Positions 47,969-60,061 of a stretch of DNA of 64,000 nucleotides are shown piece by piece. The DNA is from Roridomyces roridus (lineage: Eukaryota; Basidiomycota; Agaricomycetes; Agaricales; Mycenaceae), in assembly GCA_029378245.1 (NCBI GenBank), contig JARKIF010000009.1, forward strand, positions 1,922,001 through 1,986,000. Reading direction: 5' to 3'. How positions within the stretch are numbered: the stretch's first letter is position 1; the number at the start of each line of letters is the position of its first letter. The notes beneath the pieces were generated by a model. The model had not been told where the DNA came from. It did not search any database and saw only the letters and a list, made by a program, of their open reading frames with translations. The translations under genes were made by a program, and so were the position numbers.

Positions 47969-49668
47969 TTACTTCTTCTTGGTAGCCTTCTCCGCAGACT
48001 TGGTGACCTTGCCACCAGCCTTGTCGGTCTTGTCAACGGACTTGATGATACCGACAGCGACCGTCTGCCTCATGTCACGGACGGCGAAACGACCGAGAGG
48101 AGGGTACTCAGAGTAGGCCTCGAACACACTGCACGACCGTGAGCAGAGAAAGAATAGGAAGACGGTAGGACATACCATGGGCTTCGAGGGAACGAGCTTG
48201 ACGATGCAAGAGTCACCGCTCTTGATGAACTTCGGGTTGTCCTCGATCGACTTGTTTGTCCGGCGGTCAATCTTCTCGAGGAGCTCGGCGAACTTGCAGG
48301 CAATGTGGGCGGTGTGGCAATCGAGCACCGGTGCGTAGCCAGCACCGATTTGACCGGGGTGGTTGAGAACGATGACCTGGGCGTTGAAAGAAGCGGCCTC
48401 CTTGGCGGGGTCGTTCTTCGAGTCCGAGGCGACGTTGCCACGACGAATGTCCTTGACCGACACGTTCCTGGTGGAGAGATAAGTTAAAACAAACAAGGCG
48501 AGAACGACGAAACGTACTTGACGTTGAAGCCGACGTTGTCACCGGGGTTGCCCTGCTCGAGCTGCTCGTGATGCATTTCGACGGACTTGACTTCAGTGGT
48601 GACGTTGGAGGGAGCGAAGTTTACGACCATGCCGGCCTTGATGATACCAGTCTCGACACGGCCGACGGGGACAGTGCCAATACCGCCAATCTTGTACACG
48701 TCCTGGAGGGGGAGACGGAGGGGCTTGTCGGAGGGGCGGACGGGGGGCTCGATGGCATCGATGGCGTCGAGGAGGGTCTTGCCCTTGACGACACCAGCCT
48801 TGGTCTCCTTGGTCCAACCCTTGTACCAGGGCATGCTGCACAGCCATGAGTAAATTGGCACATCAAAATGATCGAAGAAAAAAAGACGAACTTGACCGAC
48901 TCCTCCAACATGTTGTCACCGTGCCAGCCAGAGATGGGGACGAAGCAGATGGTTTTAGGGTTGTATCCGACCTTCTTGATGAAGCCGGAGGTCTCCTTGA
49001 TGATTTCGTTGAAACGGTCCTCGCTCCACTGTATCCGTCGTAAGTCGTCTGGGCAATCGTGTCAATGAATCAAACTGACCTTGGTGGTGTCCATCTTGTT
49101 GACCGCAACGATGAGCTGACGCACACCGAGGGTGAAGGCAAGGAGAGCGTGCTCGCGAGTCTGACCGTCCTTGGAGATACCAGCCTCGAACTCACCGGTA
49201 CCACCGGCGATGATGAGGATGGCGCAGTCAGCCTGGGAGGTACCAGTGATCATGTTCTTGATGAAGTCACGATGACCGGGGGCGTCAATGACGGTGACGA
49301 CGAACTTGGGCGTCTCGAACTTCCACAGGGCGATATCAATGGTGATACCACGCTCACGCTCAGCCTTGAGCTTGTCGAGCACCCACGCTGAGAAAAAACG
49401 ATCAGATAACTGTATAATCGATGAAAAAAAGGCAGAGGACTGACCATACTTGAAGGAACCCTTGCCGAGCTCAGCAGCCTCCTTCTCGAACTTCTCAATG
49501 GTACGCTTGTCGATACCACCGCACTTGTAGATCAAGTGACCAGTGGTGGTCGATTTGCCGGAATCGACGTGGCCGATGACTGGATGGGCGCTGTGAGCAC
49601 GATCAAGAGTAGGCGAGTCGATGGGGGCACTGACCGACGACGTTAACGTGAGTCTTGTCCTTTCCCAT
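47969..49668 (-). CDS. TEF1: translation elongation factor EF-1-alpha
   Basis: GTPase delivering aminoacyl-tRNA to cytosolic ribosomes. The start ATG at 49668 is [11 protein letters not shown], spliced to [20 protein letters not shown] (P-loop). [54 protein letters not shown] and [11 protein letters not shown] follow. Domains 2 and 3 include [12 protein letters not shown] and [20 protein letters not shown], ending [10 protein letters not shown]. About eight coding introns. A 5'-UTR intron is likely at 49680-49812 (donor GTGAGT, acceptor CTGCAG just before the start), as is common in fungal TEF1 genes. Confidence 0.97.
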
Positions 49669-50021
49669 TGCGAATGGTTCTGCAGGATGTTAGCAAGGGA
49701 GATCGGCAAGATCGATGAGAAATGGGAATCCAGCAGCGGGAAAAAGCACAGAAGAGCGCAGAGCATGATCGGAGACGAGAGCGGGCGCGATATTGGAAGA
49801 GATATGACTCACTTTTGAGAGTAAGAAGGAAGAGATGAGGTGGTGGTGGAGGGAAGGAAGGAAGAGAGGTGAAAATTTGTTCACGCTTGGTCTTGAAAAC
49901 TTATCCAGTCGATCAACAGATGCAAACGCAAATTTCATCGATAAAACAAGGCAGCGGTTGCGGCCTCGTGTGACTCGTATTCGGTGCCTACTATACAGTA
50001 CTAACATTTGCGATACATATT
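49669..50021. other. TEF1 upstream region and 3' end of the PAS-kinase-like gene
   Basis: Holds the predicted TEF1 5'-UTR intron (49680-49812) and, beyond it, a purine-rich stretch on the + strand (pyrimidine-rich in the TEF1 sense) around 49820-49870, as expected near a highly expressed fungal promoter. No further coding signal seen. Confidence 0.5.
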
Positions 50022-51961
50022 TTATTTACGCGCCCCATGCGCCTTCCTTCGCCCCCGCCAAAAACCGGCATTCCAATATTTTTTGGAACTGTCGGGCCGC
50101 GCAGCCACTGAAACCTGCAGACACGCTCGGACCATGGCCGCCGCGTCCTCGAGCGCCCCACCACCATCTTCCTCTGCTCCTTCCTGCTCCTTGCCCTCCC
50201 CACAGCGCTCGTCCAGCGCGATCGACGCATTAGCAAAAGGTGAGTCAAGTCCGTCTTGTGCCTCGTCCGGCGTCATGAACGGGCACTCGCCGACGAGGAG
50301 CACATAGGCAACGACGCCAAAGCCCACACGTCTTGCTCTTTGCCCTCATAGCGCTCGCCGCGTAGAATCTCCGGGCCCGCATAATCGAGGCTACATCCCC
50401 ATTGAGATACAATATTCGATTAGGCACAGATAGTAGACTTACGTTCCGCTGAATGTATCCCATCCACCTCGCTTGACGAGCCCTGAGCTGCCAAAGTCTA
50501 TCAAGATGCACTTTCCGTTCGGTCCCAGAATGACGTTTTCGTCCTTGACGTCGCGATGCACTGTTATTTCACATTAGCTTATTCACGAATGTAAAGTCTC
50601 GGCAAATACCAATTCCACGACTGTGCAGGAAACAGAGAGCATCTGCGAGCTGGCCAAGGTAGCTCCTTACGGAGAATGGCGGAAGCCCGTGTGGGAAATC
50701 CTCGACGAGATCGAACAGGTCGGATGGTGGGGCCGGACCGGTTGTGTGCTGCTCTGGCAGCGTGGATGGGAGGACGAGGTAATAATAGTGGTTATCCTCG
50801 AAAAAGTCGAGGAGAGGACAGATGTTGGGGTGACCATTGACGACGCTGCCTTCGATCCACTCGGGGTTCTCTAGCGGACGATTAGGGTCCCATGGTCGAC
50901 GAGGGGGCAAGACGTAGGTGCTCTGGGAGATGGATGACATGACGTATATCTCTATTGGAATGGTGCCGTGCTTTGGGTGTTTTTTCCAACAGTCGGCGAG
51001 AATACGGGACTTGATTATTTGCTTGATAATCACGGGAGGCTGGAGACAGTCAATGACGCAGGAGATGGAGCGATGCACAACCCACGGCGTCTGGACGCTT
51101 TTCCCTGGCCCGTTTGACGAGCCCATATGCACCGCGACCAATCTCCGCCTCAATCACAAACTCGTTGATATTACGCTCGCCCAGATAGTTTTGTGGGTGT
51201 TCGAGCGTGACGGGAGATGGAGCACGGGTGCTCGTAGCGAGGCTGAGCAGACTGCTCGCGCTACCTGCCCGGAGGAGTGCCTGGGGCAAGACTGGAGACG
51301 AGGGTTCAATGGTGGCGATGGAGACGCGTCCAGCGATGAGGGAAACGCGGGCCTGAGACGACCTCCGTCGGGGCCGGGGCGGCATGGTGGGTGAACGAGT
51401 GGGTGGAGTTTTGAGGGCGGGGGTAAGAAGAGGCGAAACGGGCCGAGAGTGAGCGGGCGACAAGGTAAAGGGCTCAGCGGTCAGGACATTGTGGGGTCGG
51501 AGAGGTGGTAAATCGAGATCAAATGCTAGTGGAGAGTCGAGCTTGTCCTTGTACAACCTCGGCTGGGGATCCGCGGAGGGGCTCTCGTCCCAGTCGAAAC
51601 CACGACCAATCGAGGTGACGCCCCAGCTGTTTCCTACAGAGGCGCCACGGTAAAGACGCGGCTGGGGTATCCACTCGTCATCCGCAAAGGTGAGATCGAC
51701 AGGCGGGGGCGCAGAGCTGAGCATATACTGGATGCGAGTAAACACGCGACGGTCTCTGCCAGCTCCTTGAGCAACAAAGGAGGAATAGAGAGAAGGCCGG
51801 GCTGTGGGAGGTGCAGAACGAGAACGGGGGAAATTATATTCAGGCACGTGCGAAAGCAGAGTGGGGTTAGATTTCTCTCGTTGCCGACCCCGGTCTGGCA
51901 CACACAGGTTACCCAGTTTCGTTGCAGCTGCTACAGCCGCGCCGATGTCTACAGCCTTCAT
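50022..51961 (-). CDS. PAS-kinase-like serine/threonine kinase
   Basis: Start ATG at 51961 (MKAVDIGAAVAAATKLGNL). The N-terminal 290 residues are disordered and Ser/Pro-rich. Kinase domain: INEFVIEAEIGRGAYGLVKR (Gly loop), PPVIIKQIIKSRILADCWKK (ATP-site Lys), GTIPIEIYVMSSIS, HPNICPLLDFFEDNHYYYL. After an intron come HSRGIVHRDVKDENVILG, ILIDFGSSGLVKRGGW and DYAGPEILRGERYEGKEQDV, then WAFGVVAYVLLVGECPF. The K-x-R-I-L-x-D-x-W and GTIP.EI motifs match PAS kinase (Psk1/PASK), but I see no PAS domain upstream. All catalytic residues are intact, so it should be active. Confidence 0.85.
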
Positions 51962-52605
51962 GGAAGGAGAAAAGAGTTGAGCTCGTTATCGCGATCGCAC
52001 ACATGTGATCAAGCACTATCGACTCCTGGTACACGCACACTCATCGGAATCCACAAGGAAAATCCAACGACAATCGTCCAAAGTCCGACGAGATGAAAAT
52101 GAGACCAAAACTGGGTGATTCTGATACATTCATATGGGAGATTATGTAGGGAAGTAGGAGGAGCGTGCAAATGCGAGAGCCATCGAGCGTGAACAGGGTA
52201 GCACCTCCCACTCCGGAGGTACTCGTGCAGAGAGACGAATTATGCATAGTTGAGAAAGGCAAGGGATTTGATGGAGTTTTCACACGCTCAAGACAGGCAT
52301 CATTCCATCATTCCGTCCCCGGTGAGGATATCGGCTTCACTCCAGTAAGTATGGCATGAACAAGAAATACACCAGTTTTTGAGCATAGCCGAGTCTTTGG
52401 AACATTATTATTCTCTGCCAAAAGAGGTGAACGCTGAAGAAAAGTGGCTGCCATATCAGGATGCCGAGTCCGGCCGAACCATCTGATTGCGCCTGCATAG
52501 TTTCTACTTTTCACCCACTCTCCCTCTTCAAAAGTCCTGTGAGTGCTGCATCTCGTCTCCCAACTCTTCAAATCTTGGCGCTGGAAGCTGACTCTCTTGG
52601 ATAGC
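51962..52605. other. intergenic between divergent kinase and RPL32
   Basis: 644 bp between head-to-head starts. I found no conserved coding segment. The last 100 bp before RPL32 are pyrimidine-rich (ctcccaactcttcaaatctt, actctcttgg), consistent with a ribosomal protein gene leader. Confidence 0.5.
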
Positions 52606-53088
52606 ATGGCCGTCAAAATCCCCATCGTCAAGAAGCGGACGAACAAGTTCAAGCGGCACCAGTCTGACCGGTACCACGGCGTCAAGGAGGCATGGCGCAA
52701 GCCCAAGGGTATCGACAACAGAGTCCGCCGCCGCTTCAAGGGCCAGACGCCGATGCCCAAGATTGGTTACGGTAGCAATGCCAAGGTGCGTGCAGCCAGT
52801 TACTTTTTTCTGTATTGCGTCTAACCCTCGATAGACGAGGCATCTGCTCCCTAACGGTCTCAAAAAATTCCTGGTCTCCAACGTACGGGAAGTCGACCTT
52901 TTGCTCATGCACAACAAGACGTTTGCCGCCGAGATTGCCCACAATGTCAGCAGTCGCAACCGCACAGTTATCTTGGAGCGGTGCGTTATAAAATACACTA
53001 CTACTTCTCTTGTTCATTCTCCCCCAGCGCCAAGGTCCTCGGGATCAAGGTGACGAACGCATCGGCGCGTCTGCGGTCGGAGGAGTAG
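52606..53088 (+). CDS. RPL32: 60S ribosomal protein eL32
   Basis: Start ATG at 52606 ([20 protein letters not shown]), then [20 protein letters not shown] and [20 protein letters not shown] phase-0 intron is followed by [20 protein letters not shown] and [21 protein letters not shown] second intron leads to [19 protein letters not shown]. About 130 residues with the full eL32 pattern. Only 38 bp separate its stop from the MEMO1 start on the same strand. Confidence 0.97.
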
Positions 53089-53126
53089 ACGTTTTTTTCC
53101 TGTACTATGCCCATGTGACATGCACA

Positions 53127-54087
53127 ATGTTATCGAGATCCGCCTCCCATGCGAACGACTGGTATTCCTCAGATGCCTCCACTCTCGACGCTGAACTCCA
53201 AGGCTGGCTCGATGCAGTAGCCGAGCCATCTCATCCGTGCAAAGCGATTGTCGCTCCGTGAGCATGCCCAGGCTGACTGTCCTTGCCTAACATCCCCCAG
53301 CCACGCTGGATACTCCTACTCTGGCCCTGCAGCTGCCTACGCCTACAAAGCTGTGGAAACTGCCCATATTAAACGCGTCTTTATCCTCGGTCCCTCTCAC
53401 CATATCTACCTCAACGGCTGCGCACTCTCCCAATGCACCCATTACGCCACCCCCCTCGGCTCACTGCCCCTCGATACAGACACGATATCCCAGCTCCGTG
53501 CCACAGGCAAATTCCAGTCCTTGAGCCTCAAAGCAGACGAGGACGAACACTCGCTCGAGATGCATCTGCCTTACATCCGCAAGATCTTTGCAGGCAGGGA
53601 CGACGTGTCTATTGTGCCCATCATGGTTGGAGCCATCGACAAGGCTGCCGAGGCTCAATACGGCCAGTTGTTGGCCCCGTATCTCGCCCGAGAAGACACT
53701 CTATGCGTTGTGTCGTCTGATTTCTGCCATTGGGGAACACGGTTTTCCTACACTTACTACTACCCCGCCCCGGATGCTCCCGGGGTGCGCCTCTCGCGTG
53801 GCCAGAATCCCGAGCTGCCCATCCACAAGAGCATTTCGCAGCTCGATCACGAGGGAATGGACATTCTCACTCGTCCGCCCAGCGAGGCACACGAGGCCTT
53901 CGCAGACTATCTCGGCCGCACCAAGAATACTATATGCGGCCGGCATCCAATAGGCGTACTCCTCGGCGCTTTGAGCGCTCTAGAGAAGGAATCCGAGCTC
54001 AAGTGGGTTCGTTACGAGCAGAGCAGTGCGTGCCTCACTATTCGCGATTCGAGCGTCAGCTACGCGAGTGCTTGGGTCAAATTCTAG
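53127..54087 (+). CDS. MHO1: MEMO1 / Mho1 family protein
   Basis: Start ATG at 53127 (MLSRSASHANDWYSSDASTL). One intron (donor GTGAGC) joins AIVAP to HAGYSYSGPAAAYAYKAVE. Then FILGPSHHIYLNGCALS, EDEHSLEMHLPYIRKIF, VPIMVGAIDKAAEAQYGQLL, VVSSDFCHWGTRFSYTYY, ISQLDHEGMDIL, GRHPIGVLLGAL and a C-terminal SVSYASAWVKF. The two His, Asp and Cys that line the MEMO cleft (HAGY, GPSHH, SSDFCHWG) are all present. Human MEMO1 binds copper or iron and acts in redox and cell-motility signalling. The fold is related to extradiol dioxygenases. Confidence 0.93.
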
Positions 54088-54104
54088 TAGTCTTGTATCT
54101 ATCT

Positions 54105-55024
54105 CTATAAATTGCTCGCAAGAGCCACCTGCGCACCGACCAAATCGTCCACCTCGTCTTCAGTCCCAGGCACACCGGGGTCCGGCACCACCTGCCCGTT
54201 GGCAATCTCGATATGTTCAAACCCCCACTCGCGCGCAGCCCCTTCTTTGAGATGTGCCCCGTCTGCGAGTCTCTTGGCTTCCCATCCCGACGACTCGGAG
54301 GAGCGTACGACCTCGGTAAGCGAGCAACATCCCACTCTAAGCGGCATCTCCGGGTTCTTGAGCAGCGCACGGGCGAGCGCGATCGTCGTTGCTGCGTGGC
54401 TCACAAGGAGCACCCTCTTGTGTTTCTCTGGAACTGCCGGGACGAATAGATCTAGGAAATCGCGGGCCCTCTTGAGTACTTCTTCTACATCCTCACCCTT
54501 TCGAGGAGGGTAGTAGATCGAGGACCAGCTCGAGTCTATCGAAGAGAAATATTGCTCGAGAGAAGCCGCGGAGGAAGGACGAGGGTGTAGCCCCGTTCCC
54601 GGCGTGACGGGTGAATACCATTCAGAAAGCCCGTGCTCCACGTAGAGCGGGAGGGAGAGAGCGACAGCAGTGGGGTGTGCAGTTTGTAGGCAGCGGTCTG
54701 TGCTGGTTAAATTACGAGTTGCAGGAGATCGAGGCAACACACAGTAAGGCGAGGAGAATATGGCAGTCGGTCTCTGGTCTTCTGGCAAGCTGAGAAAGTA
54801 ATCGGCGAGTTCTTGCGCCTGAGTCTCGCCAAAAGCTGCTAGGGGCGGATCGCGAGGCAACCCAGTTACACTCTTCCTATGGCCGGTTACATTCGTCTTA
54901 TCGGATGGTCCGCCTACCAGTTGCTGTTGACCCAGTTCATCCGGAAGCCTACATACGTTCCAGTGCTTGCCGTGCCAAAGAGCAGCTACGCACCGTGCCG
55001 CGCGATGTAGATTGTCTCGATCAT
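54105..55024 (-). CDS. histidine phosphatase (phosphoglycerate mutase-like), YNL108C/Tfc7-type
   Basis: Start ATG at 55024: MIETIYIARHG, the RHG phosphohistidine motif. Two very small exons follow, giving FRMNWVNSNW and KSVTGLPRDPPLAAFGETQA. The core then has ELADYFLSLPEDQRPTAIFS, SPYYRCLQTAHPTAVALSLP, VEHGLSEWYSPVTPGTGLHP and LLVSHAATTIALARALL with the second catalytic His. The protein ends ALASNL. It resembles the yeast YNL108C/Tfc7 (TFIIIC tau55) phosphatase family. Whether it works in TFIIIC or as a free phosphatase is not decidable here. Confidence 0.85.
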
Positions 55025-55178
55025 GGTCAGAACGAAAGAGAGATGTTTTACACAACAAATATTAAACTAGAATTCAAGTTTTTTTCATTTCATTTCATAC
55101 GACGTAGCATAGCATGAGCATGCGGCGGGAGGGGCAGGGAAAAAACTGAAAGCAAGAGATGGATGATATGTTGATTTT

Positions 55179-56384
55179 TCAGGAGAGGGAGGGGAAGGCC
55201 TTCTCGTCATCCACGTTGACGGCAGGCGCATTGTTGGCCGAACGAGCAGCACCGCCGCGGGGTCCACCACGGTCACCACGACCGCCACGAGGGCCACCCC
55301 GTCCACCACCACGTGCACCTCTGTCGTCGCCTCCACGTGCACCACCGCGACCACCACGCGAGGGGCGCTCAAAGCGAGCATCAATCTCGAGGAACACCTT
55401 TTCTTCCTTCTTGGCACGGGCCTTGGGAGCAGCCTTGCTCTTGCCGACAAAGTAGGCGTCCTCCTCGGCACCCTTTTCGAGCGCAACGGCACCCTTCCAG
55501 ATATCCCCGTCCGCACCCTCGTTGGCCTTGCGGACACCCTCGAGCTTGGGAACAACGGTCGATTCCTTCTCCTTTTGCTGAGCGAGGTATTGCTCGAGCG
55601 TGAGCGTGTTGTCCTCTTCCTCGGGCTCGCGTTCACGGCGAGGACGGCCACCTTGGGCACCACCTTCGGCAGCGGCGGCGGGAGCAGCAGCATCGCCCTC
55701 GGTGGCGGCAGGAGCACTCCAGTCAGCGTCGCCGCCAGCAGGGGCACCCCATTCGGCAGCATCGGTACCAGGAGCAGCCTCAACAGACGCGTCGACGATG
55801 GCAGCCTCTTCGGCCTTGAGCTCGGCGTTGCCTTCCTCTGCACCCCAGCCTTGATTCACTCGTTTTTCGGTGTCGCTATAGAAAGAGTGAGACAGACAAC
55901 AAGAGAGACTAGAGAAACGTACACTTTGCCGGTTTGGCTGTGTCTGTCGAACTGGCGACCTCCTCGGCCACCGCGAGAGCCACCACGAGCACCGCCTCGG
56001 CCACCGCGTCCGCGACCCTCGACTAAGGCGATGTTCACATCTGATGCAAGATGGAGACGAGGGCTACGTACACTTTCTTTCCTGAGCAGGCGCGTCCTCG
56101 ATACCGTTCTGGTTCAGGTTGCCAGTGTCACCCGACTTGGCAGCAGCGCCTCCACGGGCGTAGTATTTGCCGCCACGGGAAGCGGGGCCACCACGAGCTC
56201 TTTGGTTGCCACGAGTCGCAGCAGGGGCAGGGGGAGCAGGGGCAGAGGGGGCGGGGGCGGAGACTGGGCTCGAGGGCCGGGAAGAGTCTTCTGCAAAGAA
56301 AAATAATCAGAGAGAGATGGAAAGTAGATGGAAACAAAGCCAACCTTCGAGCAAGGCAAAGGGATTTTTGGTAGCGACGGACAT
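55179..56384 (-). CDS. STM1: Stm1/SERBP1-like RNA- and ribosome-binding protein
   Basis: Start ATG at 56384 (MSVATKNPFALLE), the conserved Stm1 N-terminus. An Ala/Pro-rich exon contains TRNQRARGGPASRGGKYYAR. Then an RGG exon (ALVEGRGRGGRGGARGGSRG, RQFDRHSQTGK) leads to VNQGWGAEEGNAELKAEEAA and an acidic Ala-rich stretch. The HABP4/PAI-RBP1 motif follows (EEDNTLTLEQYLAQQKEKES). The C-terminus has a second RGG block and ends VNVDDEKAFPSLS. Stm1-family proteins occupy the mRNA channel of idle 80S ribosomes. Arg methylation of the RGG tracts is likely from family knowledge. Confidence 0.9.
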
Positions 56385-56991
56385 CCCTTTCCGTCCGTTT
56401 AGGTGATTATCTGCAGTCGACTGGGACGGTGGGTAGAAGCGCTTTTGGTTGACGACGGCGGACGGAGCAAAAGCGTGAGACTGAGAGGCAGTTGCACGTG
56501 CAGTTACGCCCGAAAAGGGATAAACATGTACAACCAAGGCGAAGGTATAAGAGGCCCGAAAAGGCGCTCGTCTCTTTAACGCAAACTTAACTTGTACGTC
56601 GTCTTCACCGCTCCCTGCTCATCTTCTCACTTTGCCCACAGCTCTTCAAAAGCATCTCTCCGATGACTCGCCCGCCTTTCGGGGACTGGCGCGGGTCGAG
56701 GACCTAGAGACCGTCATACTGAGATGGAGAACGACGCCGATGGGACTTGGGTGCGGTGAACTCGATGGCTGGCCCTTCGTGGCCACCGCGTGGGCTTCGT
56801 CGCAATGTCTCGTTGTATATCTTTTTTTTTTTCCCACTTTTCTCCTCGTTACCGTCAGCTGCTGCTTCTCATTGGTGGTCCCTGAAAGTATGTATAGATG
56901 TCCCTTTGTAATTGCAGAATGGAGTTACCTCGTGCTTTGCTCTGATCTTCCTCCGTTCCTCCGTCCGTCTTCTCTTCGCTATACCACTACC
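56385..56991. other. divergent promoter region between STM1 and SPP1
   Basis: 607 bp between head-to-head starts. The plus-strand frame of SPP1 is open back to 56632 and would add about 120 residues (start MPTALQKHLSDD), including a hydrophobic pyrimidine-tract translation. I judge this untranslated leader, because it lacks conserved features and contains a T-run near 56820. Confidence 0.45.
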
Positions 56992-59916
56992 ATGTCCCGT
57001 CGCCTCGATATCTCGTCGCTGTTGTGCGACGAGCCTCCACCGAAAGAGCGTGTCCGCGAGGAGATTGTTCCGGAGCCCGTCCTTCTTGCTCCCCACCTTC
57101 GCAGAAATGCTGCACCGGAACAGTCTCTCGATACCCTCGTTCGTGCTGCAGCCATGGCAGAGAAGCAGCAACGCGACCCGTCGTTTGCCAACATACTCCG
57201 GAGCCCCGTCGAGGACCTCCATCGACCAACGTTCCAACGACCTCGTTACGAGCAACAGCAGCAGCAGCAACAACTGCTCCTTCTTCAGCAACAGCAGCGC
57301 CAGCAGGAGGCCCGCCAGCGCGAGCATCACGAGCAGATGATGCATCAGGAGCGTCTCCAGGCCCAACGTCTCTGGGAACAGGAACGGGACGCGATTGCTG
57401 CTGCCCGTAAACCCGATGCAGGTCAGCTGCTCCCTACCCCGCCTTCTGCCTCGCACTCTTTCCCGCCGCGCATGCACAACATCCCCAACTTGGAACCCCC
57501 CAGCAAGAAACGGCGCTACTCCGAGGAGGTAGCACCTTTTGACACGCCTAGCCGCATGGCGCTCAGCCGCAGTGGTGGCGAGCGCTAGCATTCCTCAACC
57601 CCGACCCACCACCAGCCATCCGTCGTCCGTCATCGTCATCGTCGAGCTCCGGACATGAAACACATCCGTTTAGCTTTGGCCCCCGCCCGATATTGGACAA
57701 CCACGGGATCCAAACCCCGCCTTTTCCCCCTGCGAAAAGATCGCCTCCGGGAAGTAGTTCTGGACGTGCTAAAGCGGCGAGGAAGCCCGAGACGGAAGTG
57801 CCTGATGTGACTCCGTATGTTGCGGAGCGAAGGGATTACACGGTCATCCATCTGCCCGAACGTCAAATAGAGGACTATCTTCCAGATGACAGGAAGCATA
57901 AAAGAGCGTCATCCTACCGCCCTCCATCTCAGCAGCAGCAACGGCCTGCACCACCGCCTCAACAACGTCGACCGTCTTCCGCTTCCCATCCCAAGGAAGA
58001 AGATCCGCACGAATGGCTCTTGGAACATTACGCTGATGCGTCGCCTCATGAGCGGCCCAGACATAAACCCGAGCCTCCTCCATCACCCCAGCACGTGTTC
58101 GCGAGCCAAAAGGCAGTTGACACTCCGCCCTCTGCCCCCATGCCGATTCCATCCTCGAAGAGCAAGGTCGAGGATGTCGAGATGGGTGTGTCGAACCTCC
58201 TTGTTTCCGATCCTGGCAAGACGGAAAACATGGATGTGGATGTGGAGGACGAGCTGCTCAGTTTGGTGGACGACCGACCACGGTCGCGGTCCATCACTCA
58301 ACCGCCGAGCATGAGCCGCGTGTCTTCCGGGAGCAAGAGGCTTCCAAACGCCACAGAGCCAAATTCGCCCCATGCATCCCCCACTCCATCTGCTCTCCCG
58401 TCCTCTGCACTCCCCGAGTCTGAATCGATGCCCCCTCCCGCATCGACGGCTAGCGGACAAAGCAAGAAGAAGAAGGAGGCCACAAAGGTGCGTTGTAATG
58501 CCTTTGTACTTTGTCCACGACGCTCATCTCTTTTGCAGCCTCCTCCCAAGCCCAAGGCGACGACGGCAGCCAAACCACGCGCCAAACCCGCGCCCAAAGC
58601 CAAAGCCAAAGTCGACGCCACAGTGGCAAAAGCCAAACCGTCTGCCATTTCCCGCAAAAGTGGCTCTGCCGCCGCCTCTGCGTCCCGCTCTCGCTCCACT
58701 TCCGCCATGCCCGGGGGCTCTGTTGGTCCAGATGGCTCGGAGAAACCCGAGGATGAGGAAGAAGAGGTCGTTGCCGAGGACGACAAGCTGTATTGTGTCT
58801 GCAAGACAAAGTACGACGAGGACCGGTTCATGATTGCTTGCGACAAGTGTGATGAGTGGTACCACACACAATGTGTCGAGATGCCGGACCTCGTCGTTGA
58901 TTTGGTTGATCAGTTTTTTTGCCCGCTTTGTATCGAAAGTGCGTCCATCTAATCCCGGCTTATTACTTGTTCTAACTGGACGCAGAAAACCCGAATCTCT
59001 CACTCAAGACCACGTACAAACCTCGCTGTCGTTACGGCCTGGACCATCCCGAACCCGACTCGCCCACTGCATGCCACAAACCCGCACAAGGGGCTTTTTC
59101 AAAGTACTGTTCACCAGAGTGCGGGATGAACAATATCAAGAAACGCATCGACAAGTACACAAAGAATGGGGGCAAGAAGGAGATGCTTTGGGATAGCGTC
59201 AAGGATGCGCAGAGGCGCGAAGGCCGTTGTTATCGTTCACTGAGGTCTTTCCGCCCGAGGTGGACGCGGATGGGTGTTTGCAGGAGGCGAGGGTGGTATC
59301 TGCCAGGGTGAAGCCGTCGATGGGCAAGGTGGAGCGAGGAGGTTGCCAACCTGAATGCGGTGCTCGAGGAAGTTGTCACGCAGCGCGAGACGGTCAAGGA
59401 GGGGATGGATATTGTGCTGTGGCGGGAGCGGCTGCTTGAGCTTGCGAGCGAACGTGCGGAGCGGGTTGGGCAGTGTGGGTGGGATCAGCGGCTTTGTTTT
59501 GGCGAGGAGGAGTGGGCTGAGTTTGGCGGCGGTGTTTTGGACAGCTACGAGGAGAAGCCGGGCGCGAATGCAGGTCGACTGGCGAAGACTGGTGGTGTCT
59601 TGGGAGTGAACGGTGCGAACGCCATTCTGGGTATGTCGATCTTGTCCGCCTGTCGCTTTACTTACATTCTCCTAGCTGGCAGACGATCCGAGCCAAGGAC
59701 GTTTCAAAAGAGCGGGAAAAGAAGGAGGAGGCCCTCTTTAGGCTGACGACACGAGAACGCGAGCTTCGCAAACGCATCGAAGACATCGTCGAGCCGTACA
59801 ATCGATCTTGCATCAACCCGACACCCTTCAAAGCATCCAAGCTCGTCAATGGCAACGCCAAAGGCAAAGCCAACGGGGACAACAAGAAGGGCAAGAAGAG
59901 AAAGAACCCGTCTTGA
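56992..59916 (+). CDS. SPP1: PHD-finger COMPASS subunit Spp1 (CXXC1-like), with apparent frame breaks
   Basis: H3K4me3-reading subunit of the Set1/COMPASS histone methyltransferase. Start ATG at 56992 (MSRRLDISSLLCDEPPPKE). A Gln-rich helix and the nuclear-signal-like PPSKKRRYSEE follow, then a long disordered region and an Ala/Lys-rich spacer. The PHD finger is LYCVCKTKYDEDRFMIACDK, CDEWYHTQCVEM and QFFCPLC. The C-terminal zf-CpG-binding-like domain has YKPRCRYGLDHPEPDSPTAC, FSKYCSPECGMNNIKKRIDK and later TQRETVKEGMDIVLWRERLL. Three one-base shifts are needed to keep the frame: near 57583 (after RSGGER), near 59225-59235, and at about 59338 (VERE^VANLNAVLEE). Either the assembly is wrong there or the gene is damaged. 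Confidence 0.85.
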
Positions 59917-60061
59917 ATTTGTGTATTTTTATTCTGCTGTGTATTGCATAAAATATCTTGTCGTGTAGCATTCACCTTCACAATAAAGCATCTAACACCC
60001 CGATATTCTCAGTGTTACAAAATACAAGGATACTGGAAGGCGTAATGAATCTGCCTTGTGC

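Noticed and set aside
52308..52760. 150-codon minus-strand frame upstream of and over RPL32
   Set aside because: No conserved motif, and it overlaps the RPL32 first exon antisense.
55085..55843. 252-codon minus-strand frame rich in Arg/Pro/Leu
   Set aside because: Alternative frame of the STM1 RGG/Ala-rich coding region.
56632..56991. N-terminal extension of SPP1 by about 120 residues
   Set aside because: The open frame crosses a poly-T tract and lacks conserved features; the downstream ATG at 56992 matches the conserved start MSRRLDISSLL.
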